From the NCBI GenBank assembly GCA_036278935.1, contig DASUKA010000171.1, positions 1 through 59,564 on the forward strand: 59,564 nucleotides of DNA. Direction: 5' to 3'. Of this stretch, positions 34,873 to 43,846 are shown one piece after another. Position 1 is the stretch's first letter, and each line of letters starts with the position of its first letter. This stretch comes from DASSNR01 sp036278935. GTDB taxonomy: Bacteria; Gemmatimonadota; Gemmatimonadetes; Gemmatimonadales; Gemmatimonadaceae. A program made the position numbers and the translations under genes. The notes beneath the pieces were generated by a model. It ran no database searches, was not told where the DNA came from, and saw nothing but the letters and a program-made list of their open reading frames with translations.

Positions 34873-36075
34873 ATGCGCACGACACCTGCGGACGCGACGA
34901 CTTCCGCGCAACCGCACGAGCTTCGTCCGTCCACCACCCAGGTCGTTGCGGCCTTCACGGCCGTGTACCTGCTGTGGGGCTCGACCTTCCTCGCCATCCG
35001 CTTCGCGATCGAGACGATGCCGCCATTCGCAATGGCCGGCTTGCGCTTCGTCATCGCGGGTGGCGCGCTGTACGCCTGGGTGCGCCTGCGCGGCGCCGCG
35101 CGCCCGCGCCTCTCCCATTGGGGCGCCGCGGCGGTGGTGGGCGCGCTGCTGCTGGTGTGCGGGAATGGCGCCGTGGTCTGGGCCGAGCAGCGGGTGGCCT
35201 CGGGGGTCGCCTCGCTCCTCATCGCCATGGTCCCGCTGTGGATGGTGTTGCTCGACTGGCTGCGCCCCGGAGGCACCCGGCCCGGAGGGTGGGTGCTGGC
35301 GGGTGTCGCGATGGGCTTCGTGGGCATTGCACTGCTGGTGGGGCCAGGGAGTTTTGGCGGCAGCGACGCAATCGACCACCTGGGCGCGGCGGTGCTGCTG
35401 GTCGGCTCCCTCTCATGGGCGGCGGGGTCGCTCTACTCGCGGCGCGCCACGCTGCCGTCATCCCCGCTCCTTGGCACGGGCATGGAGCTGCTGTGCGGCG
35501 GCGTGCTGATGCTCATCATTGCCGCGTTCCGCGGCGGGCTGGGCTCGCTGGCCACACACCCCGTGTCGCTCAAGTCCGCCGGCGCCCTGCTCTACCTGGT
35601 GATCTTCGGCTCGCTCGTGGGCTTCACCTGCTACCTCTGGCTGCTGCGGGTGTCCACACCGGCGCGCGTGTCGACGTACGCGTACGTCAATCCGGTGGTG
35701 GCGGTGATCCTGGGGTGGGCGTTCGCGGGCGAGCCACTCACCGCGCGCACGCTCCTCGCCGCAAGCGTGATCGTGGGCGCGGTGGTGGTGATCACTATCG
35801 GCCAGGGTCCGCTGGGAGCCGCGCGCGGGATGCGGGGCATCGGGTGGTGGCGGGATTGGATCGCCAGCTCCGCGCGCGAGGTGGAGGCTGACCTCTCAGT
35901 CCCCCGCCTCGGGCTCGCCGACGGGCGTGACGCCCACCCCTTCCCCGTGCGCCCGGCGCCCGAAGCGCGCGAGGAGCCCCTCCTTCCACTCGTCCAGGAT
36001 CTCGTACACGGTGGGGATCACGACGAGCGTCAGGATGGTGGAGGTGATGACGCCCCCGATCACGGCGCGTCCTAG
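34873..36075 (+). CDS. EamA/DMT-family transporter with an antisense-encoded C-terminal extension
   Basis: An open frame of 400 codons. Residues about 22-318 are a complete ten-TM drug/metabolite transporter with two EamA repeats (AVYLLWGSTFLAIRFAIETM, AEQRVASGVASLLIAMVPLW; then WAAGSLYSRR and ARVSTYAYVNPVVAVILGWA), resembling the YedA/RhaT-like exporter group. Normal members end near residue 330. Here the frame runs on for about 60 hydrophilic residues, the last 180 bases lying antisense to the RND gene, so the native stop has probably been lost or the mapped end is not the functional one. Substrate unknown; amino-acid or metabolite export is typical. Confidence 0.85.
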   Translation: MRTTPADATTSAQPHELRPSTTQVVAAFTAVYLLWGSTFLAIRFAIETMPPFAMAGLRFVIAGGALYAWVRLRGAARPRLSHWGAAAVVGALLLVCGNGAVVWAEQRVASGVASLLIAMVPLWMVLLDWLRPGGTRPGGWVLAGVAMGFVGIALLVGPGSFGGSDAIDHLGAAVLLVGSLSWAAGSLYSRRATLPSSPLLGTGMELLCGGVLMLIIAAFRGGLGSLATHPVSLKSAGALLYLVIFGSLVGFTCYLWLLRVSTPARVSTYAYVNPVVAVILGWAFAGEPLTARTLLAASVIVGAVVVITIGQGPLGAARGMRGIGWWRDWIASSAREVEADLSVPRLGLADGRDAHPFPVRPAPEAREEPLLPLVQDLVHGGDHDERQDGGGDDAPDHGAS

Positions 36076-39048
36076 CGGGGCGCGGAAGTCCGCTCCCTCG
36101 CCAATGCCCAGCGCCACGGGGAACATGCCGGCGATGAGCGCCAGCGTGGTCATCATGATCGGCCGGAGCCGGATGCGACCCGCTTCGATGATCGCCTCGC
36201 GCCGGCTCATGCCGCGCTCCTGCCCCCACTTGGCGAAGTCGATGAGCAGGATGGCGTTCTTCGCCACGATCCCCATGAGGAGGATCACCCCGATGAGGCT
36301 CATGATGTTGAGCGTGTCGTGCGTGACGAGCAGCGCCAGCACCACGCCGATGAGCGACAGCGGGAGTGAGAGCATGATGGCCACCGGATCGAGGAACGAT
36401 CCGAACTGGATGACCAGAATCAGATACATCAGCATGAGGGCGATGCCGAGCGCGGCGAAGACGCTCACGAACACCTGGTTCTGGTCGCGCACCTGCCCGC
36501 CCTGCGAAATCTGATAGCCGGCGGGCAGCGAGAGCTGCGCCACCCGCGCGTTGATCTCTTGCGAGACGTTGCCGAGCGAGTACCCCGCGGCCACGTTGCT
36601 GCCCATCGTCACCACACGCTTGCGATTCAGGTGGTTGATCTGCGCGGGGCCCACGCCGGCGGTGACGGTCGCCACCTGGCCCAGCTGGATGACCGTGGGC
36701 ACGCCCGCGGGGCCGTTGCCGATGATGAGCGGGAGCTGCCGTAGATCGGCGGCATTCTGTCGTGATTCGGGGGCGAAGCGCACATGCACGTACCGCGTCT
36801 CACCGCTGGGGTCCACCCACGTGCCGGCATCCACACCCGCGAAGGCGGAGCGGAGCGCCTGCGCGATCTGCCCCACGGTCAGCCCCAATGCGCCGGCCAG
36901 CCCGCGGTCCACCCGCACATCCAGCTCGGGCTTCTGCCCCTTGGTGGAGAGACCGAAATCCGTGGCGCCCGGCACCGTGCGGGCGACGTCCTCGATCCGC
37001 TGCGCCAGACTCGTGAGCTCATTCGCGTCGGGGCCGGTGACCTGGATCTGGATCTGCTTCTGATTGCCGCCGAAGCCGCTGGTGTAGGTGTACGCCGTGA
37101 CGCCCGCCACGCGGCTCATCTCGGCACGAATGATCTCGCCCAGAGCGCCCTGGCTGATGTTCCGATCACCCTTCGGCACCAACCGCGCGTAGATGTTGCC
37201 TTCATCCACAACGCCGGAGCCGGACGTGGTTCCGATAGTCGTGTAGGTGTACTCGACTTCGGGGTGGGCGCGGATGATCCGTGCGATCTCCTCCGCCTTG
37301 ATGCGCGTATAGTCGATGTTCGAGCCGGGAGGCGTCTCGATAGCGATGTTCAGCTCGCTCTCATCGCTCACCGGGGCGAATGCGAAACCGCCAAAGGCCA
37401 CCTGCAGCACGACGGCGCCCACGAAGGCCACTACCGCAATGCCAACCATCGCGAAGCGGTGGTCGAGCGCCCAGGCAATGACGCCCCGATACCGGTCCGC
37501 CTGCCGGTTGAACCACCGGTTGTACGCGTCGAGCGCGCGCGAGAGCCAGTTGCGATGCTCGTGCTTTTCGGTCTGCGGGTCCGCCCAGTAGGCCGAGAGC
37601 ATGGGATCGAGCGAGAAGGAGACGAAGAGCGAGACCAGCACCGCGCACGCGATGGTGAGCGCGAAGGGCTTGAACCACTGACCGGCCAGCCCGGACATGA
37701 ACGCGATGGGCGCGAACACCGCGATGATCGAGAAGGTGGTGGCGGCCACGGCCAGCCCGATCTCACTCGTTCCCGTGCGCGAGGCCTCGTAGTGGTCCTC
37801 TCCCATCTCGATGTGGCGCACGATGTTCTCGCGCACCACAATAGCGTCGTCGATGAGCAAGCCGATAGCGAGCGAGAGCCCCAGCAACGACATCGTGTTG
37901 AGGGTGAAGCCGAAGATCCACACGGCGATGAAGGACGCGAGCACGCTCACGGGCAGCGCGAGCCCGGTGATCACCGTGGACCGCCACGAGTTGAGGAAGA
38001 GGAAGACGACAAGCACGGTGAGGATCGCCCCTTCGACGAGCGCCTCCTCCACGTTGTGCACGGAGTTCCGCACGCGGGCGCCCGCGTCGCGCACCACCTC
38101 TATGGAGGTCCCCGGCGGCAGCGTCTTCTGCAGCTGCGCCACGCGCGCCTTCACCGCGTCGCTCACCGCGGTGGTGCTGAATCCCTTGGACTTCACGATG
38201 TCCAGGCCGATCGCCTGCTTGCCGTTGTAGAGCGCGATCGATCGCGTTTCGGCGTGGCCCGCGGACACGTCCGCCACCTGGCCCAGACGCACGACCTGGC
38301 CGCCGCGCGTGGCGACGGCGAGCTGGAGGAAGTCCTCGGGGCGCTGCAGCCGCCCCTCCAGCCGGATGGTCTGCTCTTCCAGCGCGCCGTTCACGCGGCC
38401 GACCGGAGCGGCGAGGTTCTGCGCTTCGAGTGCCTGCACCACTTCCGGCGCGCTCACGCCGGCCGCCTGCAACGCTTCCGGCCGCAGCTGCACGACGAGT
38501 TGCGCGCTGTCCGCCCCTGACACGTTCACCTGCGCCACGCCCGGAATGGAGCGGAGATCGCCGCTGATGCCCGGATCGGCGAGCTGCGTGAGCTGCGCCG
38601 GATTGAGCGCCGTGGACGTGAGGGTGAGCGAGACGATGGGCAGCTGATCCGGGTCGAAGCGTTGGATGATCGGCTGCTGGACCTCCACCGGCAGCTGATT
38701 GCGGATCTCCGAGAACGCGTCGCGGATGTCCTGCGTCGCCTCCATGATGTCCTTCTGGAAGACGAAGGTGACGAGGATGGTCGCAAAGCCGTCGGTGGCG
38801 GTGGACTCGATGCGGTCCACGCCGCTGATGCCGGAAATCTTGTCCTCGGCGCGGTCCAGCACCTCCCGCTCCACCGTCTCCGGGGAGGCGCCCGGATAGC
38901 CCACGGCCACGAAGACGATAGGGGCCTGGATGTCCGGATACTCGTCGGTCTGCAGTTCGAACAGCCCCGCGATGCCGAACGTGACGAGGATGATCATCAC
39001 CACGACGGTGATGATCGGACGCTTGATGGCAAAATCGGAAATGACCAT
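35896..39048 (-). CDS. RND-family multidrug efflux inner-membrane pump (HAE1/AcrB type)
   Basis: A 1050-residue proton-driven RND transporter, full length for AcrB-like pumps. The N-terminus (SDFAIKRPIITVVVMIILVT) is the usual first TM. The TM4 proton-relay Asp pair is seen in LAIGLLIDDAIVV near residue 405, and the TM10 Lys in GIVAKNAILLIDFAKWG near 960. Periplasmic porter motifs (GYPGASPETVEREV, RFDPDQLPIVSL) are conserved. It would accept substrates from the periplasm or inner leaflet and hand them to the MFP and TolC subunits encoded just upstream; the MFP stop is 17 bases before this start. Last gene of the TetR-TolC-MFP-RND operon. Confidence 0.95.
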   Translation of the reverse strand: MVISDFAIKRPIITVVVMIILVTFGIAGLFELQTDEYPDIQAPIVFVAVGYPGASPETVEREVLDRAEDKISGISGVDRIESTATDGFATILVTFVFQKDIMEATQDIRDAFSEIRNQLPVEVQQPIIQRFDPDQLPIVSLTLTSTALNPAQLTQLADPGISGDLRSIPGVAQVNVSGADSAQLVVQLRPEALQAAGVSAPEVVQALEAQNLAAPVGRVNGALEEQTIRLEGRLQRPEDFLQLAVATRGGQVVRLGQVADVSAGHAETRSIALYNGKQAIGLDIVKSKGFSTTAVSDAVKARVAQLQKTLPPGTSIEVVRDAGARVRNSVHNVEEALVEGAILTVLVVFLFLNSWRSTVITGLALPVSVLASFIAVWIFGFTLNTMSLLGLSLAIGLLIDDAIVVRENIVRHIEMGEDHYEASRTGTSEIGLAVAATTFSIIAVFAPIAFMSGLAGQWFKPFALTIACAVLVSLFVSFSLDPMLSAYWADPQTEKHEHRNWLSRALDAYNRWFNRQADRYRGVIAWALDHRFAMVGIAVVAFVGAVVLQVAFGGFAFAPVSDESELNIAIETPPGSNIDYTRIKAEEIARIIRAHPEVEYTYTTIGTTSGSGVVDEGNIYARLVPKGDRNISQGALGEIIRAEMSRVAGVTAYTYTSGFGGNQKQIQIQVTGPDANELTSLAQRIEDVARTVPGATDFGLSTKGQKPELDVRVDRGLAGALGLTVGQIAQALRSAFAGVDAGTWVDPSGETRYVHVRFAPESRQNAADLRQLPLIIGNGPAGVPTVIQLGQVATVTAGVGPAQINHLNRKRVVTMGSNVAAGYSLGNVSQEINARVAQLSLPAGYQISQGGQVRDQNQVFVSVFAALGIALMLMYLILVIQFGSFLDPVAIMLSLPLSLIGVVLALLVTHDTLNIMSLIGVILLMGIVAKNAILLIDFAKWGQERGMSRREAIIEAGRIRLRPIMMTTLALIAGMFPVALGIGEGADFRAPLGRAVIGGVITSTILTLVVIPTVYEILDEWKEGLLARFGRRAHGEGVGVTPVGEPEAGD

Positions 39049-39065
39049 GGCGAACGCTCAGTCGT

Positions 39066-40235
39066 TCATCGCTGCGAGGCCGCCTCGTCCGCCGTCACCA
39101 CGACGCGCACGGATGTGCCCGGTGTGATGCCCCGCGCGGCGCCGAGCAGCAACGTGTCCCCCATCGCCACCCCGGCCGTGAGTGCGACCTGATTCGTCTG
39201 CGGGTCCCGGAGTCCGACCTGCACCTCCACTCGCTGCGCCTTTCCCTGCTCGATGCGGACCACCGTGGGATTCAGCCCGCTCTCGTCGATGGCGGAGGCC
39301 GGCGCCAGAAGCCCGCGCTGCGACTCGCTGGCCACCGTCCCCTGCGCGTAGAGGCCGCCCACCAGCGCGCGCCCCTTGTTCGGGATCGTCGCGTAGATGC
39401 GCACTTGCCGCGTGGCCGAGTCGGCGGTGGGGCTGATGCGGCTGATGTGGCCGGTGAAGGTCCGGTCGGGGTAGCCGGTGACGGAGAAGCGCACGGCCTC
39501 GCCCACCCGCAGCGCGCTGAGCTGCGCGGCCGGCACGGAGGCCTCCAACCGCATGCTGGAGGGATTCACAATCGTGAAGAGGGCAGCGCCCACCTGCACC
39601 GCGTCCCCCGCATTGACCGATCGGGTGCTCACCACACCGGCGAACGGCGCCTGCACGGTCGTCTTGTCGAGCTGCTGCTGCGCGAGCGCCTGGCGTGATT
39701 GCGCGTCGGCGAGCGCCGACTTGGCCGTGCTCACAGTCAGCTGCGAGGCCTGGAGATCGCGCTCCGCGATGGCGCCGGCCTTGTACAGGCGCTCGTTGCG
39801 CGCCTGATCGCGCTGCGCATTGGTGAGCGCCGCCTGCGCCGACCGCACCGCCGACTGTGCAGAGAGCGCAGCCTCGCGCAGCGCGGTGTCGTCGATGCGC
39901 GCCAGCAGCTGGCCACGATGCACCGAGTCGCCCTGGTCCACGTACGTCTGCATCACCTGCCCGGCCACCTGCGCACGGACGCTCGCCCGCTGCTCTGCCT
40001 CCAGGGAGCCAGAGAGAATCGGGCCGCTGCGCACTTCGCCGGAATCGACGACGGCGATGTTCTCCTGCCCCACGGTCGTAGGCCGCGCCTGCGCGGCGGT
40101 GCTCGGGGACGCCCCTCCCCCACGACCACACCCGGATGCGACCAGCACGAGCGCGGCGAACAGCTGAAGCGGGATGCCCGCCCGCTCATGGCGCCACCGC
40201 CCGCGCGTGCTGGTGTGGCGGCGCGTGCCGATCAT
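39066..40235 (-). CDS. RND efflux periplasmic adaptor (membrane fusion protein)
   Basis: A 389-residue HlyD/AcrA-family adaptor. The N-terminus has a signal with a probable lipidation Cys (LFAALVLVASGCGRGG). The lipoyl halves flank a long alpha-helical hairpin (about residues 115-190, from ALREAALSAQSAVRSA to DAQSRQALAQQQLDK); TVQAPFAGVVSTRSVNAGD is the second lipoyl half, followed by the beta-barrel (VGEAVRFSVTGYPDRTFTGH) and membrane-proximal domain. ATG 40235 overlaps the TolC stop by four bases (ATGA), indicating coupled translation. It links the RND pump to the outer-membrane channel. Confidence 0.94.
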   Translation of the reverse strand: MIGTRRHTSTRGRWRHERAGIPLQLFAALVLVASGCGRGGGASPSTAAQARPTTVGQENIAVVDSGEVRSGPILSGSLEAEQRASVRAQVAGQVMQTYVDQGDSVHRGQLLARIDDTALREAALSAQSAVRSAQAALTNAQRDQARNERLYKAGAIAERDLQASQLTVSTAKSALADAQSRQALAQQQLDKTTVQAPFAGVVSTRSVNAGDAVQVGAALFTIVNPSSMRLEASVPAAQLSALRVGEAVRFSVTGYPDRTFTGHISRISPTADSATRQVRIYATIPNKGRALVGGLYAQGTVASESQRGLLAPASAIDESGLNPTVVRIEQGKAQRVEVQVGLRDPQTNQVALTAGVAMGDTLLLGAARGITPGTSVRVVVTADEAASQR

Positions 40236-41923
40236 GGAGTTCCCCCCGTGCGGCGTGCGGCCACCGTGCCGCCGGGCGCCCCCGGCGGCGAGGTCTGTCC
40301 AGGCAGCTGCGGCGTCAGCGGCACCGTGAGCTGCAGGGTGGCCGGCGAGGTGCCCGGCGCCGCCGTCGTCGTGGCCGGCTGGCCGTTGGTGCCGCCGAGC
40401 GGAAGGTCGTGAATGAGCGCCAGGCGGAGCCGCGCGACCTGCAGGTCGCGGGCGGCCTGCGCGCGATTGGCGCGTGCCTGCTGAAGCAGCAGCCGCGAGC
40501 CGGCCAGCTCCGTCTGCGTCGAGACGCCCTCGCGATAGCGCACTTCCGCGATCTGGTAGGCCTGCACGGCCTGATGCACCGTCCCGCTCACCGCCTGCCA
40601 GGAGGCCTGCGCTGCCTGGAGCAGTGCGATGGCGTTGCGCGTATCGAGCGCCGCCAACTCCTGCGTCTGCCGGAGCTGCGCCTGCGCCTGCTGAAGATCG
40701 GCCTTGGCTGTGAGCACGTTGCCGTGAATCTGACCGCCGGTGAAGATGGGGATTTGCAGGCCAGCGCTCACCGTCCAGTTGGACAGAAAGTCGCCCCACG
40801 ACGGAAGACCTGTCCGTGGATATGCCACCCGCCCGTACGACGACGACAGGGTAAGGGTTGGGATGTACTGCGCGCGCGCCACCGTGACCGCGCTCTGCTG
40901 TGATTGCACGGTGGAGCGCGCCGCGCGCACCGGTGCCCGCTCGGCGGTGGCTGTGTCCGGTGTACTCGAGACGAGCGCGGCCAGCGTCGTGCCCGGGACG
41001 AACGAAGTGTCGCTCAGATCGCTGGTGAGCTCCAGCGAGTCGTCCAATGGCATCTGGAGCAGCTGCTTCAGTTGGAGGTACGCCATGCTGCGATTGGCGC
41101 GCTGCTGAATGACCACGGGCAGCTGGTTGTTGCGCGTGACCTGCGCGGTGAGCAGGTCGAACTGCGGCGCGTTGCCAACCTGCTCGGCGAGTCGCGTCTG
41201 ACTCAGCGTCCGGTCGTCCTGTGCAAGCGTGGAATCGGCAATGGCCACGAGCTGATCGCTCAGTACCGCATCGTAGTACGCGCTGGCCACGCTGATCACC
41301 AGCTGCGCGCGCGCGGAGGCGAGGTTCACTTCCGCCGTCTGACGTGCCGCGTTGGCCTCGTGGATCTGCGCGTCGATGCGGCCGCCGGCGAAGACGTTCT
41401 GCGTCACGGTGAGGCCGAGCTGATATGCGTTCGCCTGACCGAAGGGGAGATTCCGGATGCCCGTGAAGGGATTGCCGCCGTTGGCGGCGGGACAGAGGAG
41501 CGCGCGATTGACCGCCGCGTTGATCGAATCGCGGCGCATCTGGGGCGTCCACGCCGGATTGTCGACGAAGGCGGAGCAGTTCGGGGGCGGCGGCGCGGTA
41601 CTCGTGTCGGACGAGCTCGTCGAAAGGCTGGCGTACTGCGTCTTGAGCGTCCTGGTGTACTGCGCCGAGCCGTAGATCTGCGGCAGGAACTGGCTGCGCG
41701 CCACGCTCTGCTGTCCACGGGAGCGCAGCACGCCGGCGCGCGCCATGGCCACCGGCTCACTCACGCGCTCCGCCATGCGGAGGGCGTCATCGAGGGAGAG
41801 GCGGTGGCCGCGACCCTCCGGCTCCTGCGCCACGCCCTGCGCGGCAAGTAGCGCCGGAGCGCCGGCGGCGAGGACGACGCTGAGGGCCAGCGTCACTCGA
41901 TACCAGGTCCATCGATCGATCAT
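40232..41923 (-). CDS. TolC-family outer-membrane efflux protein
   Basis: A 563-residue exported outer-membrane channel protein. A signal peptide (MIDRWTWYRVTLALSVVLAA, cleavage after LLAAQG) is followed by LSLDDALRMAERVSEPVAMA and two long OEP helical repeats (about 50-270 and 300-500; for example EVRYREGVSTQTELAGSRLL), as in TolC. An insertion with two Cys (PNCSAFVDNP and ALLCPAANGG) lies between early strands. The C-terminal 50 residues are Pro/Gly/Thr-rich and likely disordered. ATG 41923 is preferred; a GTG five codons upstream is possible. Second gene of the efflux operon, 56 bases after the TetR gene. Confidence 0.93.
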   Translation of the reverse strand: MIDRWTWYRVTLALSVVLAAGAPALLAAQGVAQEPEGRGHRLSLDDALRMAERVSEPVAMARAGVLRSRGQQSVARSQFLPQIYGSAQYTRTLKTQYASLSTSSSDTSTAPPPPNCSAFVDNPAWTPQMRRDSINAAVNRALLCPAANGGNPFTGIRNLPFGQANAYQLGLTVTQNVFAGGRIDAQIHEANAARQTAEVNLASARAQLVISVASAYYDAVLSDQLVAIADSTLAQDDRTLSQTRLAEQVGNAPQFDLLTAQVTRNNQLPVVIQQRANRSMAYLQLKQLLQMPLDDSLELTSDLSDTSFVPGTTLAALVSSTPDTATAERAPVRAARSTVQSQQSAVTVARAQYIPTLTLSSSYGRVAYPRTGLPSWGDFLSNWTVSAGLQIPIFTGGQIHGNVLTAKADLQQAQAQLRQTQELAALDTRNAIALLQAAQASWQAVSGTVHQAVQAYQIAEVRYREGVSTQTELAGSRLLLQQARANRAQAARDLQVARLRLALIHDLPLGGTNGQPATTTAAPGTSPATLQLTVPLTPQLPGQTSPPGAPGGTVAARRTGGTP

Positions 41924-41978
41924 TGCTACGAATTCCACTGGGGTGAGGTGTTTCGTACGGGGTTGGGCATCGAGAGTT

Positions 41979-42680
41979 TCAGCGTCGCGCCGCCCCGTTG
42001 TGCGGGTGTGGAGTCGCCCGGCTGGCGCGAGGACCGTGCCGCCCCGCGCCGATGCCGCGCAGAAAGAGCCTCACGAACGCGGAAACGGTGGATGCGGCGT
42101 CGCGGCCGTACACCTCCGGCATGACGTCGCGTCCGATGGCGGCGGCGAAGAGTGCGCCCATGAGCATGGCGGACGCGACGCCCGGATCCACATCGGCGTC
42201 GACGCGCCCCTGCGCGCGCAGCCGCTCCAGATAGGCGCGCAGCTCCTGGGCGGCGAGGCCGGGGCATCGGCCGGCGTGCGGGATGATCTCCGGGTGTTCC
42301 TCGATCTCGCCCATGGCGGTGCGGATGAGGGAGCGGAGGTTGTGGATATGGGTGGCGCGGAGCTGACACCAGACGGTGAGCTCGCGCTCGGGGTCCTGGG
42401 GAACGTCGGGAAGTCGGGCGCTGTCCGCGTCGGGGACGGCTTCACGGAGGGCCTCATGGATGAGGGAGTCCTTGGAGCCGAAGTGCCGGAAGAGCGTGAT
42501 CTCGCTGAGCCCGGCCTCCTGGGCGATGCGGCGCGTGGTGGCGCCGCGATAGCCGGCGGTGGCAAAGACGTGGCGTGCGGCGCGAAGGAGTTGCTCCCGG
42601 ATGGCGGCTGGGGAGTGCCGTGCGCGTCCTCTCAGCGGGTGCAGCCCAGCGTGGCGATGATGCTCACGGTCAGGGTCCAT
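41979..42680 (-). CDS. TetR-family transcriptional regulator of the efflux operon
   Basis: A 233-residue repressor. Residues about 27-75 are the TetR helix-turn-helix (REQLLRAARHVFATAGYRG, TTRRIAQEAGLSEITLFRHF, GSKDSLIHEAL), and the rest is an all-helical ligand-binding domain. An His/Arg-rich 25-residue leader precedes the domain, so a later start is possible, though no better one is evident. It is the first gene of the TetR-TolC-MFP-RND set. A 22-base palindrome 27 bases before its start is the likely operator, so it should repress itself and the pump until an efflux substrate binds. Confidence 0.92.
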   Translation of the reverse strand: MDPDREHHRHAGLHPLRGRARHSPAAIREQLLRAARHVFATAGYRGATTRRIAQEAGLSEITLFRHFGSKDSLIHEALREAVPDADSARLPDVPQDPERELTVWCQLRATHIHNLRSLIRTAMGEIEEHPEIIPHAGRCPGLAAQELRAYLERLRAQGRVDADVDPGVASAMLMGALFAAAIGRDVMPEVYGRDAASTVSAFVRLFLRGIGAGRHGPRASRATPHPHNGAARR

Positions 42681-42706
42681 GAGGCAGAGGATAACAGGAA
42701 CGGATG

Positions 42707-42728
42707 TGTAAGCAAGTACCTACTTACA
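42707..42728. promoter_or_regulatory. Probable TetR operator (22-base palindrome)
   Basis: The sequence TGTAAG...CTTACA (42707-42728) is self-complementary at 18 of 22 positions (consensus TGTAAGYARGTACYTRCTTACA with one base or its transition at the four mismatches). Its length, AT content in a GC-rich context and position 27-48 bases before the TetR gene are typical of TetR-family operators. No clear -35/-10 pair could be assigned, but AT-rich hexamers lie inside and just downstream of it. Confidence 0.65.
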
Positions 42729-42855
42729 ATAGGGCGGCCGAAGCAGCACGCGAAAGCGCGGCACCTGCCCAAAGGCCTGCACCGCGCTCGTCCTGCTCGC
42801 CAATCCCAGCCGCCCTGCTCTGCTTCCCGCCCCGCGCGCCCCCGGTTGGTTCAGC

Positions 42856-43083
42856 CTACCGACGTTCCTCGTCCTTCCACTCGTTGAAGTACCCGTACGT
42901 GATGCCGATGACGGGAATCAGGAAGAAGAACCACCACGTCACCGCCCCATAGAAAGGCAGATGCGGAAAATCCGAGTGCACCGTGAATCGGTCGTCGTAA
43001 AAGAAAATCATGAAGAGCAGTGCCGCGAGATAGATGATCCACAGCACCAGAATGGCGATTCCCTGACGGCGACGTGTAACCAT
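42856..43083 (-). CDS. Small two-TM membrane protein
   Basis: A 75-residue protein with two transmembrane helices (IAILVLWIIYLAALLFMIFF and FYGAVTWWFFFLIPVIGITY) joined by a short loop and ending in an acidic/basic tail (FNEWKDEERR). I do not recognise a family. The ATG at 43083 is the only sensible start. It lies alone on the minus strand between the TetR operator region and the next hypothetical gene; the 127 bases after it and the 208 bases before it show nothing recognisable. Confidence 0.6.
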   Translation of the reverse strand: MVTRRRQGIAILVLWIIYLAALLFMIFFYDDRFTVHSDFPHLPFYGAVTWWFFFLIPVIGITYGYFNEWKDEERR

Positions 43084-43291
43084 GACGGAGCCTCGAAGAC
43101 GATCCCGAAGACAGGCCAGACAACGAACGATGGCGCGGAGCCGCCCTCGGTGGGGCCACCCCGCGCCACAAGATACTACGCAACCGGCCGGCGAACCAGT
43201 CGCCCGGCGTACCCCGCGGAATTCGCCGCACGCGCGGCCGGTTCTTCCCGGTCAGGCGCAGGTACGGATCAGGCGAATTCCGCGCCGCTCC

Positions 43292-43705
43292 TCAGTCGTG
43301 CTCCACTCGCACGCCGGATGGATGCGCGCCCGTGTCATGGTCCTGGACGAGATCCCTGGCATGCGTCCACCCGTCGCGCACGGCGTCCTTCAGCTCGTCC
43401 CAGATGCCCGTCGCCGCGGAGCCGGTCTTGGAGGCCGCGGTGTCCCATTCGCCCCGCACCTTCGGCTCCACATCGGTCCAGTTCCGGTCGGGATGGCGCG
43501 ATGCCGCCTCCCAGCCGTACTGATAGCCCGGCCGGTAGTACTCGTACCCCCGGTCCGCCTTGACGTAGGGACGGGAGGCGTACGCCGTGCGCCAGTAGCG
43601 GTCCTCCATGTCCGCATTCACTACGCGCGCAGCCCGGTCGCGTGCGCCGCGGTCCGTCTGCGTGTTCCGGATGTTCGGATCGTTCGGGTTGTTGAGATCG
43701 GCCAT
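43292..43705 (-). CDS. Hypothetical soluble protein rich in Tyr/Trp/Asp
   Basis: A 137-residue protein without signal peptide or membrane segment. It contains YWRTAYASRPYVKADRGYEY, then YRPGYQYGWEAASRHPDRNW, and repeated helical W-D/E-x-x-V-x-x-G/D-W patterns (WTDVEPKVRGEW, WDELKDAVRDGWTHAR), a style I have seen in stress-related hypothetical proteins of soil bacteria, but I cannot name the family. ATG 43705 was chosen over four upstream in-frame Mets because GGAGG sits at ideal spacing before it. It is divergent from the antiporter gene. Confidence 0.6.
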   Translation of the reverse strand: MADLNNPNDPNIRNTQTDRGARDRAARVVNADMEDRYWRTAYASRPYVKADRGYEYYRPGYQYGWEAASRHPDRNWTDVEPKVRGEWDTAASKTGSAATGIWDELKDAVRDGWTHARDLVQDHDTGAHPSGVRVEHD

Positions 43706-43846
43706 CACTCCCTCCAGCGTGTCAGTCATGCGGCGCGAGCGCGCCATGCGCCCGTTGTCGTGCAAGGGGTGCGCCAGCATGTGCCTCAGCACCACGCATA
43801 GGACGCGATGCGCCGTGCTGGCACGCGATTGCCAGTGGATGGCGTG

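Noticed and set aside
43818..43833. Possible sigma-54 promoter (TGGCAC then TTGC) before the antiporter gene
   Set aside because: The spacing between the two blocks is one base too short for the strict -24/-12 geometry, and it lies too close to the start codon.
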